Numbered from the stretch's first letter, positions 47,285 to 58,885 are shown. The stretch is 64,000 bases of DNA from Desulfobacterales bacterium (GCA_030834695.1 JAUQXK010000089.1:124001-188000); one strand, 5' to 3'. Notes: generated from the sequence alone by a model not told the origin. Translations and numbers: made by a program.

Positions 47285-47456
47285 GGCAACTCCTCCCTTC
47301 AGCCGCAGGTATGTGTATATAGCATCGTTCTTCAAGAATATAAACATGTCCTCGCAGATCAGGTTTTGTTCAAATCGTGAATGGTTACGGCGACCGCCAC
47401 GTCATATTGATCGACCGCCTGTCGAATGATATCGTAAGCGATCGCCAGCTTTTTTC
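47285..47456 (-). pseudogene. remnant of iron/cobalamin-type ABC transporter ATPase
   Basis: The minus strand encodes LAIAYDIIRQAVDQYDVAVA followed by VTIHDLN, then a stop. After one shift of frame LICEDMFIFLKNDAIYTY follows. This is the C-terminal portion of a FepC/BtuD-type ATPase, where DLNLA..YAD..I.LKDGRI follows the switch histidine. Stops bracket the fragment and Walker motifs are absent. It has been cut off upstream by the ERCC4 remnant and downstream by the start of the His-rich gene. Confidence 0.55.
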
Positions 47457-47472
47457 ATTGAAATAAGAGACA

Positions 47473-47717
47473 ATGATCGGCGAGAATCAATATCGTACAG
47501 ATATTCATCAGAACGGCGAACCTGTCGAAATTGTCACTGACGACCGCTCGCGCGACGCCTTCTGGAAAAATTCGGCAACGTGGACGCAGTGATGAGCGCC
47601 AGCCGTGAAGACCTAAAGGAAATTGAAGGCATCGGAGCGAAGACCGCCGACCGCATCCGGTGGGCCGTCAACGAACAGACGGAATCGTATGGCGCTGAGA
47701 GCGAATTGGCGATTTGA
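47473..47717 (+). pseudogene. remnant of ERCC4/XPF-type nuclease with HhH domain
   Basis: From the ATG at 47473 the frame reads MIGENQYRTDIHQNGEPVEI then VTDDRSRDAFW and stops at TGA about 47590. In the next frame LLEKFGNVDAVMSASREDLK continues with EIEGIGAKTADRIRWAVNE to a stop at 47717. The second part is a clear helix-hairpin-helix of the ERCC4/XPF family. The first resembles the start of its nuclease domain (VEIVTDDR). The nuclease core is deleted and the frame shifted, so it is inactive. Confidence 0.6.
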
Positions 47718-47802
47718 CATCGATCTTGATACGGAATATCAGTAAACAGCGCTTCTCTCATCTGACTCTTTATCAATAAAATTAGAGACAAACAGGAAGA
47801 TT

Positions 47803-48693
47803 ATGAAGCGAATAAAATTGGCGCGAATGGACTGCGAACGGGTCAGTCGCGAAATCGGCAATTTTGTCATTGCCCAGGTTCAACTCACCCGAACAACCGG
47901 TTGTGTGGTGGGGCTTTCCGGCGGAGTAGATTCAAGCACCACGGCGGCTCTGATCCAGCGGGCTTTCGATCGCCATTCGCCGGAAAAGTTTGAGTTGGTG
48001 GGGTACGTCCTGCCTTCCAGCCTCAATAAACAGGACGATATCCGGGATGCAGAAGGGCTGGCTCGGCAACTCGGCATCCGATGCGAAACCCACAGCATCG
48101 AACGCCCTGTGGAGGCTTTTCGCGCCACCAACCCCGAGGCATTTGAGAGCATTTTCCACAGGGGCAACATGATCTCCCGCGTGCGGGCGAACGTGCTCTC
48201 CACCAAGGCGGCCACCGAAAATAAGATTGTGGCCGGCACCGGCAACAAGGACGAAGACTTCGGGATCGGCTACTACACCCTCTTCGGCGACGGCGCGGTT
48301 CACCTCAGCCCGATCGGCGGCCTTCCCAAGCGCCTGGTGCGCGAGATGGCCGGCTTTCTGGCGCTCGGCGGGCACATCGTCAACCGTATACCCACCGCCG
48401 GCCTTGAGCCCGGCCAAAGCGACTATAAAGACCTGGGCTATGATTATGATGTAGTGGAGTTGATATCGGAAGGTTATGTGCAGGGGTTCACGTCCGCCGA
48501 ACTCAGCCGCCACGAACAGATCGCACCGGTGGTCGAAACGCAGCTAGCGCATTACAAGAAGGTGTTCGGCGCGCCCAAGTTCACCAGCGTGCAGCAAGTG
48601 GTGGAAGACGTGTTGCGGCGTCACGAAATCGCAAAAGGGAAGATGAAGATCATCCATCCCCCATCCCCCCGAATTTCGCTTACCTACGAGTAA
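47803..48693 (+). CDS. nadE: NAD+ synthase, ammonia type
   Basis: A 296-residue NAD synthetase without the glutaminase domain, so it uses free ammonia. The pyrophosphatase loop is GLSGGVDSSTTAA (residues ~36-48), with GTGNKDEDFGIGYYTLFGDG for substrate and Mg binding, and the typical IGGLPKRLVREMA. It amidates nicotinate adenine dinucleotide to NAD. It stands alone on the plus strand and converges with thyA. Confidence 0.93.
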   Translation: MKRIKLARMDCERVSREIGNFVIAQVQLTRTTGCVVGLSGGVDSSTTAALIQRAFDRHSPEKFELVGYVLPSSLNKQDDIRDAEGLARQLGIRCETHSIERPVEAFRATNPEAFESIFHRGNMISRVRANVLSTKAATENKIVAGTGNKDEDFGIGYYTLFGDGAVHLSPIGGLPKRLVREMAGFLALGGHIVNRIPTAGLEPGQSDYKDLGYDYDVVELISEGYVQGFTSAELSRHEQIAPVVETQLAHYKKVFGAPKFTSVQQVVEDVLRRHEIAKGKMKIIHPPSPRISLTYE

Positions 48694-48721
48694 AAATCAG
48701 TCGGCGACAAGGAAATGGAAT

Positions 48722-49513
48722 CTATGTTTTCAGGCATCTGAGCTTGGCAAGATCCTCGGCATACCCGTATAAATGCAACCCCTTGCTCTCCACGATCATC
48801 TCCCCGTCCTTCACGCCGATTTCAGCGGCCATGTATTCTTTAAGATTTTGAATGGCAGCTAAGTTGGCGGGGAATCCGTTCCACAAATCCCACGAGCGGA
48901 AATAAATCACAAAGTTCAAAATACCGTCCTGAATCCGGGTGTCGATGGATCTCAGGCAGGGCGGATCCAGCAGGGTAATGTCGGAAGGATGGGCCACCTG
49001 CAGCACCATCTGGTTGTTGCGGTGGCCGAATTTCTTATAGGTTTCGACCACCCACTCGATTTGGTTCAGGTAGAGGCTGCCGTCCTCCTCAAAAAGAACC
49101 TTGCCGTCCACCTCCCGCCGATCCATGATTTCTTTGTTTTCCTCCCGCCACCATTTTAATTTATCGCCGGTGATCGGAACCCGCGTCAAGCGTTCGCCAT
49201 ACGTGTAGGATTCTCCAGGCTCCTTGCGCGCGGACATGAGGTATTCGATATAAGCTCGGCTGTAGCCGGAGCCGCCATAGATATAGTCATGCTCAACCGG
49301 GTTGGGGATTCCGCAGCTCGGCGGGATATCCGGAATAAGGGGCAACGCTCCCGGATATGTTACATGGCCGGTGAAAAAGTCGTATTCAAGTCGGGTCTGA
49401 CCAGCATAAGACCCGCGATCGATCGTAAACCGTTTGCCGTGATCCAAAATGTCGTGAACCGCTTGGAACCAAAGATCGGGAAGATCCCGTGCCTGAATCT
49501 GATGGATGTTCAT
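48722..49513 (-). CDS. thyA: divergent ThyA-family thymidylate synthase
   Basis: A 263-residue protein with the TS core in its C-terminal half: catalytic C186 in LLDPPCLRS, phosphate-binding R206-S207 and D209 in YFRSWDLWN, then GFPANLAAIQ with N217 at the site that selects dUMP over dCMP. The N-terminal half differs from the bacterial ThyA pattern, and the sequence is closer to the archaeal and deltaproteobacterial branch. It should make dTMP with methylene-tetrahydrofolate. Its ATG follows the gyrB stop directly, so the two are coupled. Confidence 0.8.
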   Translation of the reverse strand: MNIHQIQARDLPDLWFQAVHDILDHGKRFTIDRGSYAGQTRLEYDFFTGHVTYPGALPLIPDIPPSCGIPNPVEHDYIYGGSGYSRAYIEYLMSARKEPGESYTYGERLTRVPITGDKLKWWREENKEIMDRREVDGKVLFEEDGSLYLNQIEWVVETYKKFGHRNNQMVLQVAHPSDITLLDPPCLRSIDTRIQDGILNFVIYFRSWDLWNGFPANLAAIQNLKEYMAAEIGVKDGEMIVESKGLHLYGYAEDLAKLRCLKT

Positions 49514-51955
<2,442 letters not shown>

Positions 51956-51981
51956 TTAATTTTCTTCCATGGACAGATTTC

Positions 51982-53100
51982 CTATAGCCGCATCGGCATA
52001 ATAACGCTTAAATAGGACTTGTCCTTTTCACCTTCGATGAGACAGGGTCTTTCTTCGTTCACGATATTAAGAGACACTTTTTCATCATCGATAACGTTCA
52101 TGGTATCAATAAAAAATTTAGGGTTGAACATGACCGTTATTTTTTTGCCTTTAAATTCAATCGGCATATCCTCCTTGGATTCACCAATTTCCGGGTTGGT
52201 AGATGAAATAGTAAGTTGATTATCGTCAAAATTAAAAATAACCCCCTTATATTCTTCCGAAGAAAAAATGGACATCCGTTTGAGCATCATCAAAAACATC
52301 TGACGATCCATAATTAAATTATGACCGGCCGGCTTGACAATGATGTCCGAATATTTTGGAAACTCCCCCTCAAGCAAACGGATGATGAGAGTTTCGCTGT
52401 CCTTTTTAACGATAAAGTTGTTGTCTTTGAAAGCAGAACGAACATTTCCTTCTGTTTCCAAAAACTTACCAACTTCAACCAAACTCTTTTTAGGTATGAG
52501 AACTCCGGGTCCGGCAGAAAAATCAGCCGAAGGGTCAAAAACAAAATCGGCCTTGGAAAGCCGGCTGCCGTCAGTTGAAACCAGCCTTAATATTTTTTTA
52601 TCATTTTCTACGATCCTCTCGGCATATACCCCGATGATATGGGTTCTGCGGTCATCGGTGGCAGCTCCGATAATAACCGACTTAGCGATCATCTCCGATA
52701 ATACGAATGAATCGATTTCAAAAAAATCCGCACTTTCGATTTTCGGTATTTCCGGAAAATCTTCAGGATTCAATCCAACTATATGATATTCAACGTTTTT
52801 GTTGCCTATTTCGATCCAATGGTTTTCTTTTTCTTGCAATAGAATTTCATCGCTCGGAAAGTCTTTAAATATTTCAAATAGTTTTCTCGAATTAATGGCC
52901 ACCGTTCCATGAGCTTCGACTTTTGCCGGATAGTTGCCCTCGAATCCGGTTTCCAGATCCGTAGCGCATAGGCAGAGGCCTGCGTCCGTTGTTCGCATCA
53001 ACACATTGGTTGTAATGGCCAAGTTGGTTTTTCGACCGGTAATACCTTGAATTCTTGACAAAACTGGTAATATGTCCGTCTTCCGAACGGTTACTCTCAT
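51982..53100 (-). CDS. dnaN: DNA polymerase III sliding clamp, beta subunit
   Basis: A 372-residue beta clamp, starting MRVTVRKTDILPVLSRIQGI. It shows three repeated domains with TTNVLMRTTDAGLCLCATDL, SRKLFEIFKDFP, STDGSRLSKAD, PKKSLVEVGKFL and the C-terminal YLSVIMPMRL, the pocket end. It tethers polymerases to DNA. The start at 53100 has AAAGG eight bases away; a GTG at 53109 is also possible. The gene is AT-rich compared with the window. dnaA, its usual neighbour, is replaced by the split RdgC genes. Confidence 0.95.
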   Translation of the reverse strand: MRVTVRKTDILPVLSRIQGITGRKTNLAITTNVLMRTTDAGLCLCATDLETGFEGNYPAKVEAHGTVAINSRKLFEIFKDFPSDEILLQEKENHWIEIGNKNVEYHIVGLNPEDFPEIPKIESADFFEIDSFVLSEMIAKSVIIGAATDDRRTHIIGVYAERIVENDKKILRLVSTDGSRLSKADFVFDPSADFSAGPGVLIPKKSLVEVGKFLETEGNVRSAFKDNNFIVKKDSETLIIRLLEGEFPKYSDIIVKPAGHNLIMDRQMFLMMLKRMSIFSSEEYKGVIFNFDDNQLTISSTNPEIGESKEDMPIEFKGKKITVMFNPKFFIDTMNVIDDEKVSLNIVNEERPCLIEGEKDKSYLSVIMPMRL

Positions 53101-53142
53101 TTTAATCACCTTTGGATGTTTTTTAAGGTTTAATTAAAAAGA

Positions 53143-53170
53143 AAGATAAATGATTAATAAGGGGTGTCAA
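53143..53170 (-). promoter_or_regulatory. sigma70-like promoter of dnaN
   Basis: On the minus strand a perfect TTGACA (53170-53165), 16-base spacer and TATCTT (53148-53143) lie about 45 bases before dnaN, in a very AT-rich 234-base spacer that otherwise shows no ORF and no good DnaA box. Confidence 0.5.
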
Positions 53171-53343
53171 TATGTTTATAACTTTTTAACTTACTATAAT
53201 AATTATAAAAAATTAATAAAAAATATTCAAATATTATCGATTAAAACTTTCACTGACAGAGACTTATAGTCAAGCACAGGCCGTATGTTTAAATCTTTAG
53301 CAATTATGAACAATTTATATTCAAGTTATCGACTTGAAAAAAA

Positions 53344-53877
53344 TCAAACTTCAATAGAATTGATCCATTTTTTTATATTTGGGACAATTTTATTCGGCCA
53401 TTTACTGGTGACTCTAATATGAACGAACATTTTAAACGCTATTTGGATGAAATTTGTAATTTTATTAATACGTTCTGTTTTATCTAATAAAAACAACTCC
53501 AATTCTTCGGGGCTTGGCGGCAGCGATGGGCCGGGTGTTTTAAGACTGCTCAGGTTGAGACTTTCGCCCTTCAGACTAAACTCCCATTGATATTCACCGG
53601 TTTTTAAGACCAGACTTAGCTCGGTCAAAAGGGCTCCTTTTTTCAAAGCCAGACGCCCTTCTTCAAGCCCCGCATCGTCTCCTCTAATTGAGATGCGTTC
53701 AAGCGATTTTCTTTTCCGGTTCTCAAGAACGATTCGGCTGCCTATTTCTACTGCAGTGCAGTCCGAGTCAATCGTCCTGAACGCGTTCTGGTCGTTCTCG
53801 ATGAGAAACCACAACCAGGTGAGGAATTCATCCCCTAAGAAACGGTAACGGTTATATGCGACTGCAAGATCCAACAT
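53344..53877 (-). CDS. RdgC-like protein, C-terminal half (split)
   Basis: A 177-residue AT-rich gene. FLGDEFLTWLWFLIE at residues ~13-27 resembles a motif of long RdgC-like proteins. The middle EEGRLALKKGALLTELSLVL then KTGEYQWEFSLKGESLNLSS follows the RdgC pattern IEAGK.VTKLAL.W..RI.F....DG.LKRLKF from memory of the E. coli protein. RdgC is a toroidal DNA-binding protein that limits RecA. The gene starts 28 bases after the N-terminal partner, so the two may form one complex. Alternatively it is a new family; the match is by eye. Confidence 0.6.
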   Translation of the reverse strand: MLDLAVAYNRYRFLGDEFLTWLWFLIENDQNAFRTIDSDCTAVEIGSRIVLENRKRKSLERISIRGDDAGLEEGRLALKKGALLTELSLVLKTGEYQWEFSLKGESLNLSSLKTPGPSLPPSPEELELFLLDKTERINKITNFIQIAFKMFVHIRVTSKWPNKIVPNIKKWINSIEV

Positions 53878-53905
53878 GGCATTAATAATATTTTTCTGTT
53901 GTCAA

Positions 53906-54520
53906 TCAATCTGAAAAATGTGTAGGAGAAAGGCCTATCAACGTATCGCGTTCTGGGTCAGATAGATCAGATAGCAGGTCAGCGGCCGTGTATGGAAAAA
54001 TCCGAATCAGAGAAAGGTTAAAGGAACGTTTAAACAGAGATTCCAATTCTTCATTGGCGGAGCGAAGATTGGATAACAAGAAAACGTCCGACCTTTCATA
54101 ATTCCAAATTAAGTCATATACGTTCGGAGTTGAAGGAACCCGCATGGCCAGATCTGTTATGACTTTGTCTTTTATTGCTTTTTTCTCGTCTTTGGACAAG
54201 AATCGCTGCCTGGTTTTATTCAGGCGCTTGGATGTTTCGATGGTCACATATTTTTTCAATAATTTTGCGGGTATTGATTTGCGGTCGATACGCAATGAAA
54301 AAACAAACAGATTGCCGAATAAAAAAGAAGATCCCTCGAAGTTTGGCGAGAATGGATTATCGAAGGATGTCCAGCCAACTGATTTTTCAGCAGGATCCTC
54401 GTCGATATCGGCAATTGTGTTTTTCTTTAAGCCCTTGGTGACAGCCTCCGTCACCGGGTTTTCGATTTTTCCATCGACTCGGTAACGGGTGATCGAAATA
54501 GCGGAAGATAGAAGTCCCAT
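53906..54520 (-). CDS. RdgC-like protein, N-terminal half (split)
   Basis: A 204-residue protein, starting MGLLSSAISITRYRVDGKIE. GWTSF, LRIDRKSIPAKLLKKYVTIE, RQRFLSKDEKKAIKDKVITD and LAMRVPSTPNVYDLIWNYE match the order of RdgC (GW, RKE.KILP..V, KLKKTEKD.LKDEV, LLPRAFS, WID), followed by AN.ELESLFKRSF as in the RdgC helix before its central domain. RdgC ends ~100 residues later than this frame, which the next gene supplies. The start at 54520 is preferred over a longer frame from 54604 by homology. It is divergent from the EndoQ-UvrD gene, 98 bases apart. Confidence 0.68.
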   Translation of the reverse strand: MGLLSSAISITRYRVDGKIENPVTEAVTKGLKKNTIADIDEDPAEKSVGWTSFDNPFSPNFEGSSFLFGNLFVFSLRIDRKSIPAKLLKKYVTIETSKRLNKTRQRFLSKDEKKAIKDKVITDLAMRVPSTPNVYDLIWNYERSDVFLLSNLRSANEELESLFKRSFNLSLIRIFPYTAADLLSDLSDPERDTLIGLSPTHFSD

Positions 54521-54618
54521 GTGATATATTCCAAATAAAAACACCATATATAGTGCAAAATAAAAATTACATAAATATATAGCGTATTTACTTGTTTGTG
54601 ACAAGATAAATTTTACAA

Positions 54619-57600
54619 ATGAAAATAATTGCCGACCTACATGTCCATTCCAAATTTTCTAGAGCCACGGCACGGGACCTTGATCTGGAAAATCTTTATG
54701 TGGCCGCCCAGATCAAGGGCATTCAACTGGTCGGAACAGGCGACTTCAGCCATCCTGACTGGTTCAGCGAAATTGAAGCCAAGCTAGAGCCGGCAGAGGC
54801 CGGGTTGTTGCGAATGAAAGCTGATGCTGCAAAGGCTTTGGATGAGCGCGTACCTTCCAATTGTCGAGGCGAGGTTCGTTTTCTTTTAGAAACTGAAATC
54901 AGCAATATCTACAAGAAAGCCGGCCGGACGCGAAAGAATCACAACCTCGTGTTTGTTCCCGATCTGGAATCGGCCAGAAAGCTCAATCGCAAGCTTGAGC
55001 GCATCGGCAACATTCATTCCGACGGCCGCCCGATTTTAGGGCTTGATGCACGCGACCTGCTGGAGGTGGTGCTGGAGACATCCAGCGAGGCGTTCCTGGT
55101 TCCGGCTCACATTTGGACGCCCTGGTTTTCTTTATTGGGATCCAAATCGGGCTTTGATTCGATCGGCGAGTGTTTTGGAGACCTGGCCTCGCATGTGTTT
55201 GCTGCAGAAACAGGCCTGTCGTCCGACCCATCCATGAACTGGCGGGTATCCGGGTTGGATGAAATCACACTGATATCAAATTCGGATGCGCACTCTCCTG
55301 CCAACCTGGGACGCGAAGCCAATGTATTCGACATCGAACTGTCCTTTTATGCCGTAAGCGACGCCATCAGGAGCGCCGATCCAGATCGCTTTTTGGGAAC
55401 GATTGAATTTTATCCGGAAGAAGGCAAATACCACTTGGACGGCCACCGCACCTGCGGCGTACGCTTCGAACCGCAGCAAACCATAGACCATCAGGGGCTA
55501 TGCCCCCAGTGCGGAAAACCGCTCACCATCGGCGTTCTTAATCGGGTGGAGCAGTTGGCGGACCGGCCGGAGGGCCGGAAGCCTGCGAGGGCGCGACCCT
55601 ACCATAATCTCATTCCGCTGGGCGGAATTCTCGCTGATATTTTTCAGGTCGGGCCCAAAACCCAAAAAGTTTTGCAGGCCTATCGCGCGGCGATTGAAAA
55701 ATTAGGGCCGGAGTTTACCATTCTGCATCAATTGGACGTTCATGAGATCGAGAATGCGGGCATTCCGCTCCTGGCAGAAGCGATTCAGCGCATGCGCACC
55801 AAAAAAATTGAGATCCGTCCGGGGTATGACGGTGAATATGGCACGGTTAAAATTTTCAACTCCCAGGAAAGAATGCAGATCAGCGGCCAGAGAACCTTGT
55901 TCGCCGTGCCTGCAGGCCCCGAAAAAAATACGTTGGAATCCAAGAAGCATCCGACGCCGCTTCCTACGCCGGAGACGGCAACCATTTCTGCGATCGCGCC
56001 CCCTAAAAACGAAACCGCGAACGGTGGACCGATCCTCAATGCGGACCAGCAGAAAGCGGTCGTTCATGATGCTGCGAAAATTTTAATTGTGGCGGGTCCC
56101 GGTACGGGTAAAACCCACACCATCACACGCCGCATCGCACATTTAATTGGCGCAAGGAAGGTCGAGCCGCACCGGATTTTAGCTGTGACTTTCACCAACC
56201 ACGCCGCCAAGGAAATGCGCCTGCGCTTGAGGGCGGTATTGGGAGATCTGCCAGCATTCCCACTCATTTCCACTTTTCATGCCCTGTGCCTCAGGTTGTT
56301 GCAGGAATTGAATCCAGGCGAAGCCGTTAGGCTCATCGACGAATCCGAGCAAGCCGAGTTGATATCCGAAGCGGCGGATCAGGTCGTGGAAAGCGGCGTC
56401 TCGGTTTCAATGAAGCCGCTTGCACTCCAGGATCGGATCGTGCGTGCCAAGCAAAACATGATGGCGGCCGAGCAACAGGCATCGGCCGAATCCAATGCTC
56501 CGGAGGGTTCAGGTTTTTTTGAAGTCTATCGCGCTTACCAATACCTGCTCAGCAGCCAAAGGCAGTTGGATTTCGAGGATCTAATATTCAAGGTGGTGAA
56601 TCGGCTAGAAACCGATCCCGGGTTTCTAAAAGCCTGCCGGGAGCGATTTCAGCATGTGTTTGTGGATGAATACCAAGACCTGAACCATGGTCAATACCGT
56701 ATGATCCGGGCGCTGGCGCCCTCTCAAGCTGCTGGCGGCAGCCTTTGTGTCATCGGCGATCCGGATCAATCCATTTACGGCTTCCGCGGTTCCGATTCCG
56801 CGTATTTTAGCAAATTCATAGAAGACTACCCGGATGCCGGCGTTGTCACCCTCGCGCGCAACTACCGCTCGACCGAAGCAATCCTTTCGGTGTCGCAGCA
56901 GATCATCGCGCAAGGCGGTGCCGACCGGGCGCAGATCTATTCGAACATTGACGGCATCCCGACCCTCGGCGTTCTCGAACTGCCGAATGAACACGCCGAA
57001 GCTGAATCCATTGCGCGGATCATCGAATCCCTGGTCGGCGGAACTGGGTTCCATTCGATCGATACCGGCCGTGTCAGGGACCCGCATGAGTCCGGCGGGT
57101 TTGGCTACGGTGATTTTGCCGTTCTCATGCGGACCAACGACCAGATGCGCATCCTGGCCGATGGTTTCAAGAAATTCGGCATCCCGTTCCAATCGGCGAA
57201 CCGGAGGCATTTGTTCAAGCGACGGGGCCTGATTGAAATCGTTTCGCTCTTTAAGCTCATTTCAGGCGTCGGGGGTTATATCGATTTTGTAAAGACAGCG
57301 GCGGTGATTGCTCCCGCACTCGGCAAGAAAGTCATTCGGGCATTCAAGCAATGGGGCCTGAAAAACCACCTGACGGTTAATGAGGGCTTGTCTTCCGCCG
57401 TACGCTTTCCAATCCCCGGCATCAGCCGCAGCCAGCAAATCGAGTTGGGTGGTTTCGCGGCTCGACTATCCGCCATCGCTCAGGAAACCGCCCATTTTAA
57501 AACCATTGAAATCATCGCCCATTTGAAAACGATTCCGGCCGTCTCACGGTTGCTGGATGACGAAGAATCCCAAGATGCCCTGAAACGGTTGGAGGCCCAA

Positions 57601-58017
57601 GCAGAAAGTTCGGGTTCCGACAATAAAAGATTTCTCGATCGGTTGACCCTCCAAAGCGACACCGACATCTATCATCCGCGCGCAGAAAAAACGGCGTTGA
57701 TGACAATGCACGCAGCCAAGGGTCTTGAGTTTCCGGTTGTCATCATTGCCGGCTGCGAAACGGGCTTCATTCCGTTTCAGCGCTCCGATCAAGAATCGGT
57801 CGACATAGATGAAGAACGCCGGCTGTTCTATGTAGCCATGACCCGAGCGCGTCAGAGACTCTATTTAACCCGCGCCAAGCGACGCCAGGTGTACGGAAAA
57901 ACCGAGAACCGGGAGTGGTCGTTTTTTCTAAGGAACGTTAAGGAAGGCCTGCTCAGGGACGAGTCGCCTCGCAGCAAAAACCGAAAGCCGAAAGCCGATC
58001 AGCTTCAGCTTTTCTGA
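54619..58017 (+). CDS. endonuclease Q-like PHP domain fused to UvrD/Rep helicase
   Basis: A 1132-residue fusion. Residues 1-425 are an EndoQ-type PHP nuclease: DLHVHSKFSRATARD with metal ligands H8, H10, then D42 and H45 (GTGDFSHP), E91, H164 (VPAHIWTPWFS), D223 and H225 (NSDAHSP). A zinc site follows, with C279 and C295/C298 in CPQCGKPLTIGVLNRVEQLA. After a Pro-rich linker (~430-470) an SF1A helicase has GPGTGKT, DEYQDLNHGQ, GDPDQSIYGFRGSD, MTMHAAKGLEFPVVI and YVAMTRAR. EndoQ nicks 5' of uracil, hypoxanthine or abasic sites. The fused helicase could unwind from the nick. Confidence 0.92.
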   Translation: MKIIADLHVHSKFSRATARDLDLENLYVAAQIKGIQLVGTGDFSHPDWFSEIEAKLEPAEAGLLRMKADAAKALDERVPSNCRGEVRFLLETEISNIYKKAGRTRKNHNLVFVPDLESARKLNRKLERIGNIHSDGRPILGLDARDLLEVVLETSSEAFLVPAHIWTPWFSLLGSKSGFDSIGECFGDLASHVFAAETGLSSDPSMNWRVSGLDEITLISNSDAHSPANLGREANVFDIELSFYAVSDAIRSADPDRFLGTIEFYPEEGKYHLDGHRTCGVRFEPQQTIDHQGLCPQCGKPLTIGVLNRVEQLADRPEGRKPARARPYHNLIPLGGILADIFQVGPKTQKVLQAYRAAIEKLGPEFTILHQLDVHEIENAGIPLLAEAIQRMRTKKIEIRPGYDGEYGTVKIFNSQERMQISGQRTLFAVPAGPEKNTLESKKHPTPLPTPETATISAIAPPKNETANGGPILNADQQKAVVHDAAKILIVAGPGTGKTHTITRRIAHLIGARKVEPHRILAVTFTNHAAKEMRLRLRAVLGDLPAFPLISTFHALCLRLLQELNPGEAVRLIDESEQAELISEAADQVVESGVSVSMKPLALQDRIVRAKQNMMAAEQQASAESNAPEGSGFFEVYRAYQYLLSSQRQLDFEDLIFKVVNRLETDPGFLKACRERFQHVFVDEYQDLNHGQYRMIRALAPSQAAGGSLCVIGDPDQSIYGFRGSDSAYFSKFIEDYPDAGVVTLARNYRSTEAILSVSQQIIAQGGADRAQIYSNIDGIPTLGVLELPNEHAEAESIARIIESLVGGTGFHSIDTGRVRDPHESGGFGYGDFAVLMRTNDQMRILADGFKKFGIPFQSANRRHLFKRRGLIEIVSLFKLISGVGGYIDFVKTAAVIAPALGKKVIRAFKQWGLKNHLTVNEGLSSAVRFPIPGISRSQQIELGGFAARLSAIAQETAHFKTIEIIAHLKTIPAVSRLLDDEESQDALKRLEAQAESSGSDNKRFLDRLTLQSDTDIYHPRAEKTALMTMHAAKGLEFPVVIIAGCETGFIPFQRSDQESVDIDEERRLFYVAMTRARQRLYLTRAKRRQVYGKTENREWSFFLRNVKEGLLRDESPRSKNRKPKADQLQLF

Positions 58018-58164
58018 ACCGACCGTTTGCTCAAGTTTTTCAAGCAGTGGCCGATATATAAGGTATCTGTTTAGAAATACACACAATCTTATATTTTTTC
58101 TTGATATAAATGCCGTTTGTCGTATAAAATAATCTTATTGTTCAAATCCAAATATACCTCACGG

Positions 58165-58776
58165 ATGCCGTTGGTTCTCGTGAATCGTAGACACTACCAA
58201 AATCAAATAGCCGGCGTTGCGATCCTTATCGCATCGCTGATGCTGATCATGGGCCCCACCTCGGCCACAGCCGACATCTACCGATATATCGATGAAAACG
58301 GAGTCATGCACTTTACCAACGCCCCAACTTCTTCAAAATTCAAGCTGTTCATGCGCGAACGCAAGGCCTTTATTTCCAAGCTCGATTCCAACCAGTTCGA
58401 TCCGATCATCGCGGATGCATCAAAAAAATATGGTCTGGAAGCCCCCCTTATCAAGGCGGTGATCAAGGCCGAGTCCGATTTCGACCCCAACGCCATATCC
58501 CACAAGGGCGCCCGCGGCTTGATGCAGATCATGCCGATGAACTACCGGCTCTTGAACGTGGAAAACCCTTTCGATCCTCATCAAAGCATCGATGCCGGCG
58601 CCCGCTACTTGCGCGACATGATGGACCGTTACAACGGCAAGCTCAATCTCTCGCTGGCTGCCTACAATGCCGGCCCCGGCGCCGTGGATCGCCACGGCGG
58701 TGTACCTCCCTACCAGGAGACCGAAGAGTATATTGAGCGCGTCATGCGTTATTATCAGCGCTACAAGAATTCCTGA
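58165..58776 (+). CDS. lytic transglycosylase with DUF4124 domain
   Basis: A 203-residue exported protein with a signal peptide (GVAILIASLMLIMGPTSATA), a short DUF4124 segment (IYRYIDENGVMHFTNAPTSS) and an SLT domain. The catalytic Glu lies in KAESDFDPNAISHKGARGLM, and AAYNAGPGAVDR is the typical closing motif. It cleaves murein glycan strands to anhydro-muropeptides. The ATG at 58165 has a weak ribosome site; a TTG at 58117 would add 16 residues. Downstream it converges with the cyclase gene. Confidence 0.9.
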   Translation: MPLVLVNRRHYQNQIAGVAILIASLMLIMGPTSATADIYRYIDENGVMHFTNAPTSSKFKLFMRERKAFISKLDSNQFDPIIADASKKYGLEAPLIKAVIKAESDFDPNAISHKGARGLMQIMPMNYRLLNVENPFDPHQSIDAGARYLRDMMDRYNGKLNLSLAAYNAGPGAVDRHGGVPPYQETEEYIERVMRYYQRYKNS

Positions 58777-58885
58777 CCCGGGTACCCTCGCAATCTTTCT
58801 TTTCTTAATTTATTCAGCCTGGCAGGTGAACCTTTAGCCGAAGTCTGGCGCGGCGGGGTTTCGGACCGCAGCGTGCCGCACCCCA

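Noticed and set aside
47473-47717. Real small gene of about 38 codons
   Set aside because: The clear helix-hairpin-helix continues in another frame after the stop, so a broken longer gene explains it better.
53110-53343. AT-rich spacer before dnaN as replication origin
   Set aside because: Only weak TTATCGA-type matches to a DnaA box are present (about 53236 and 53326), dnaA is not in the window and no box cluster is seen.
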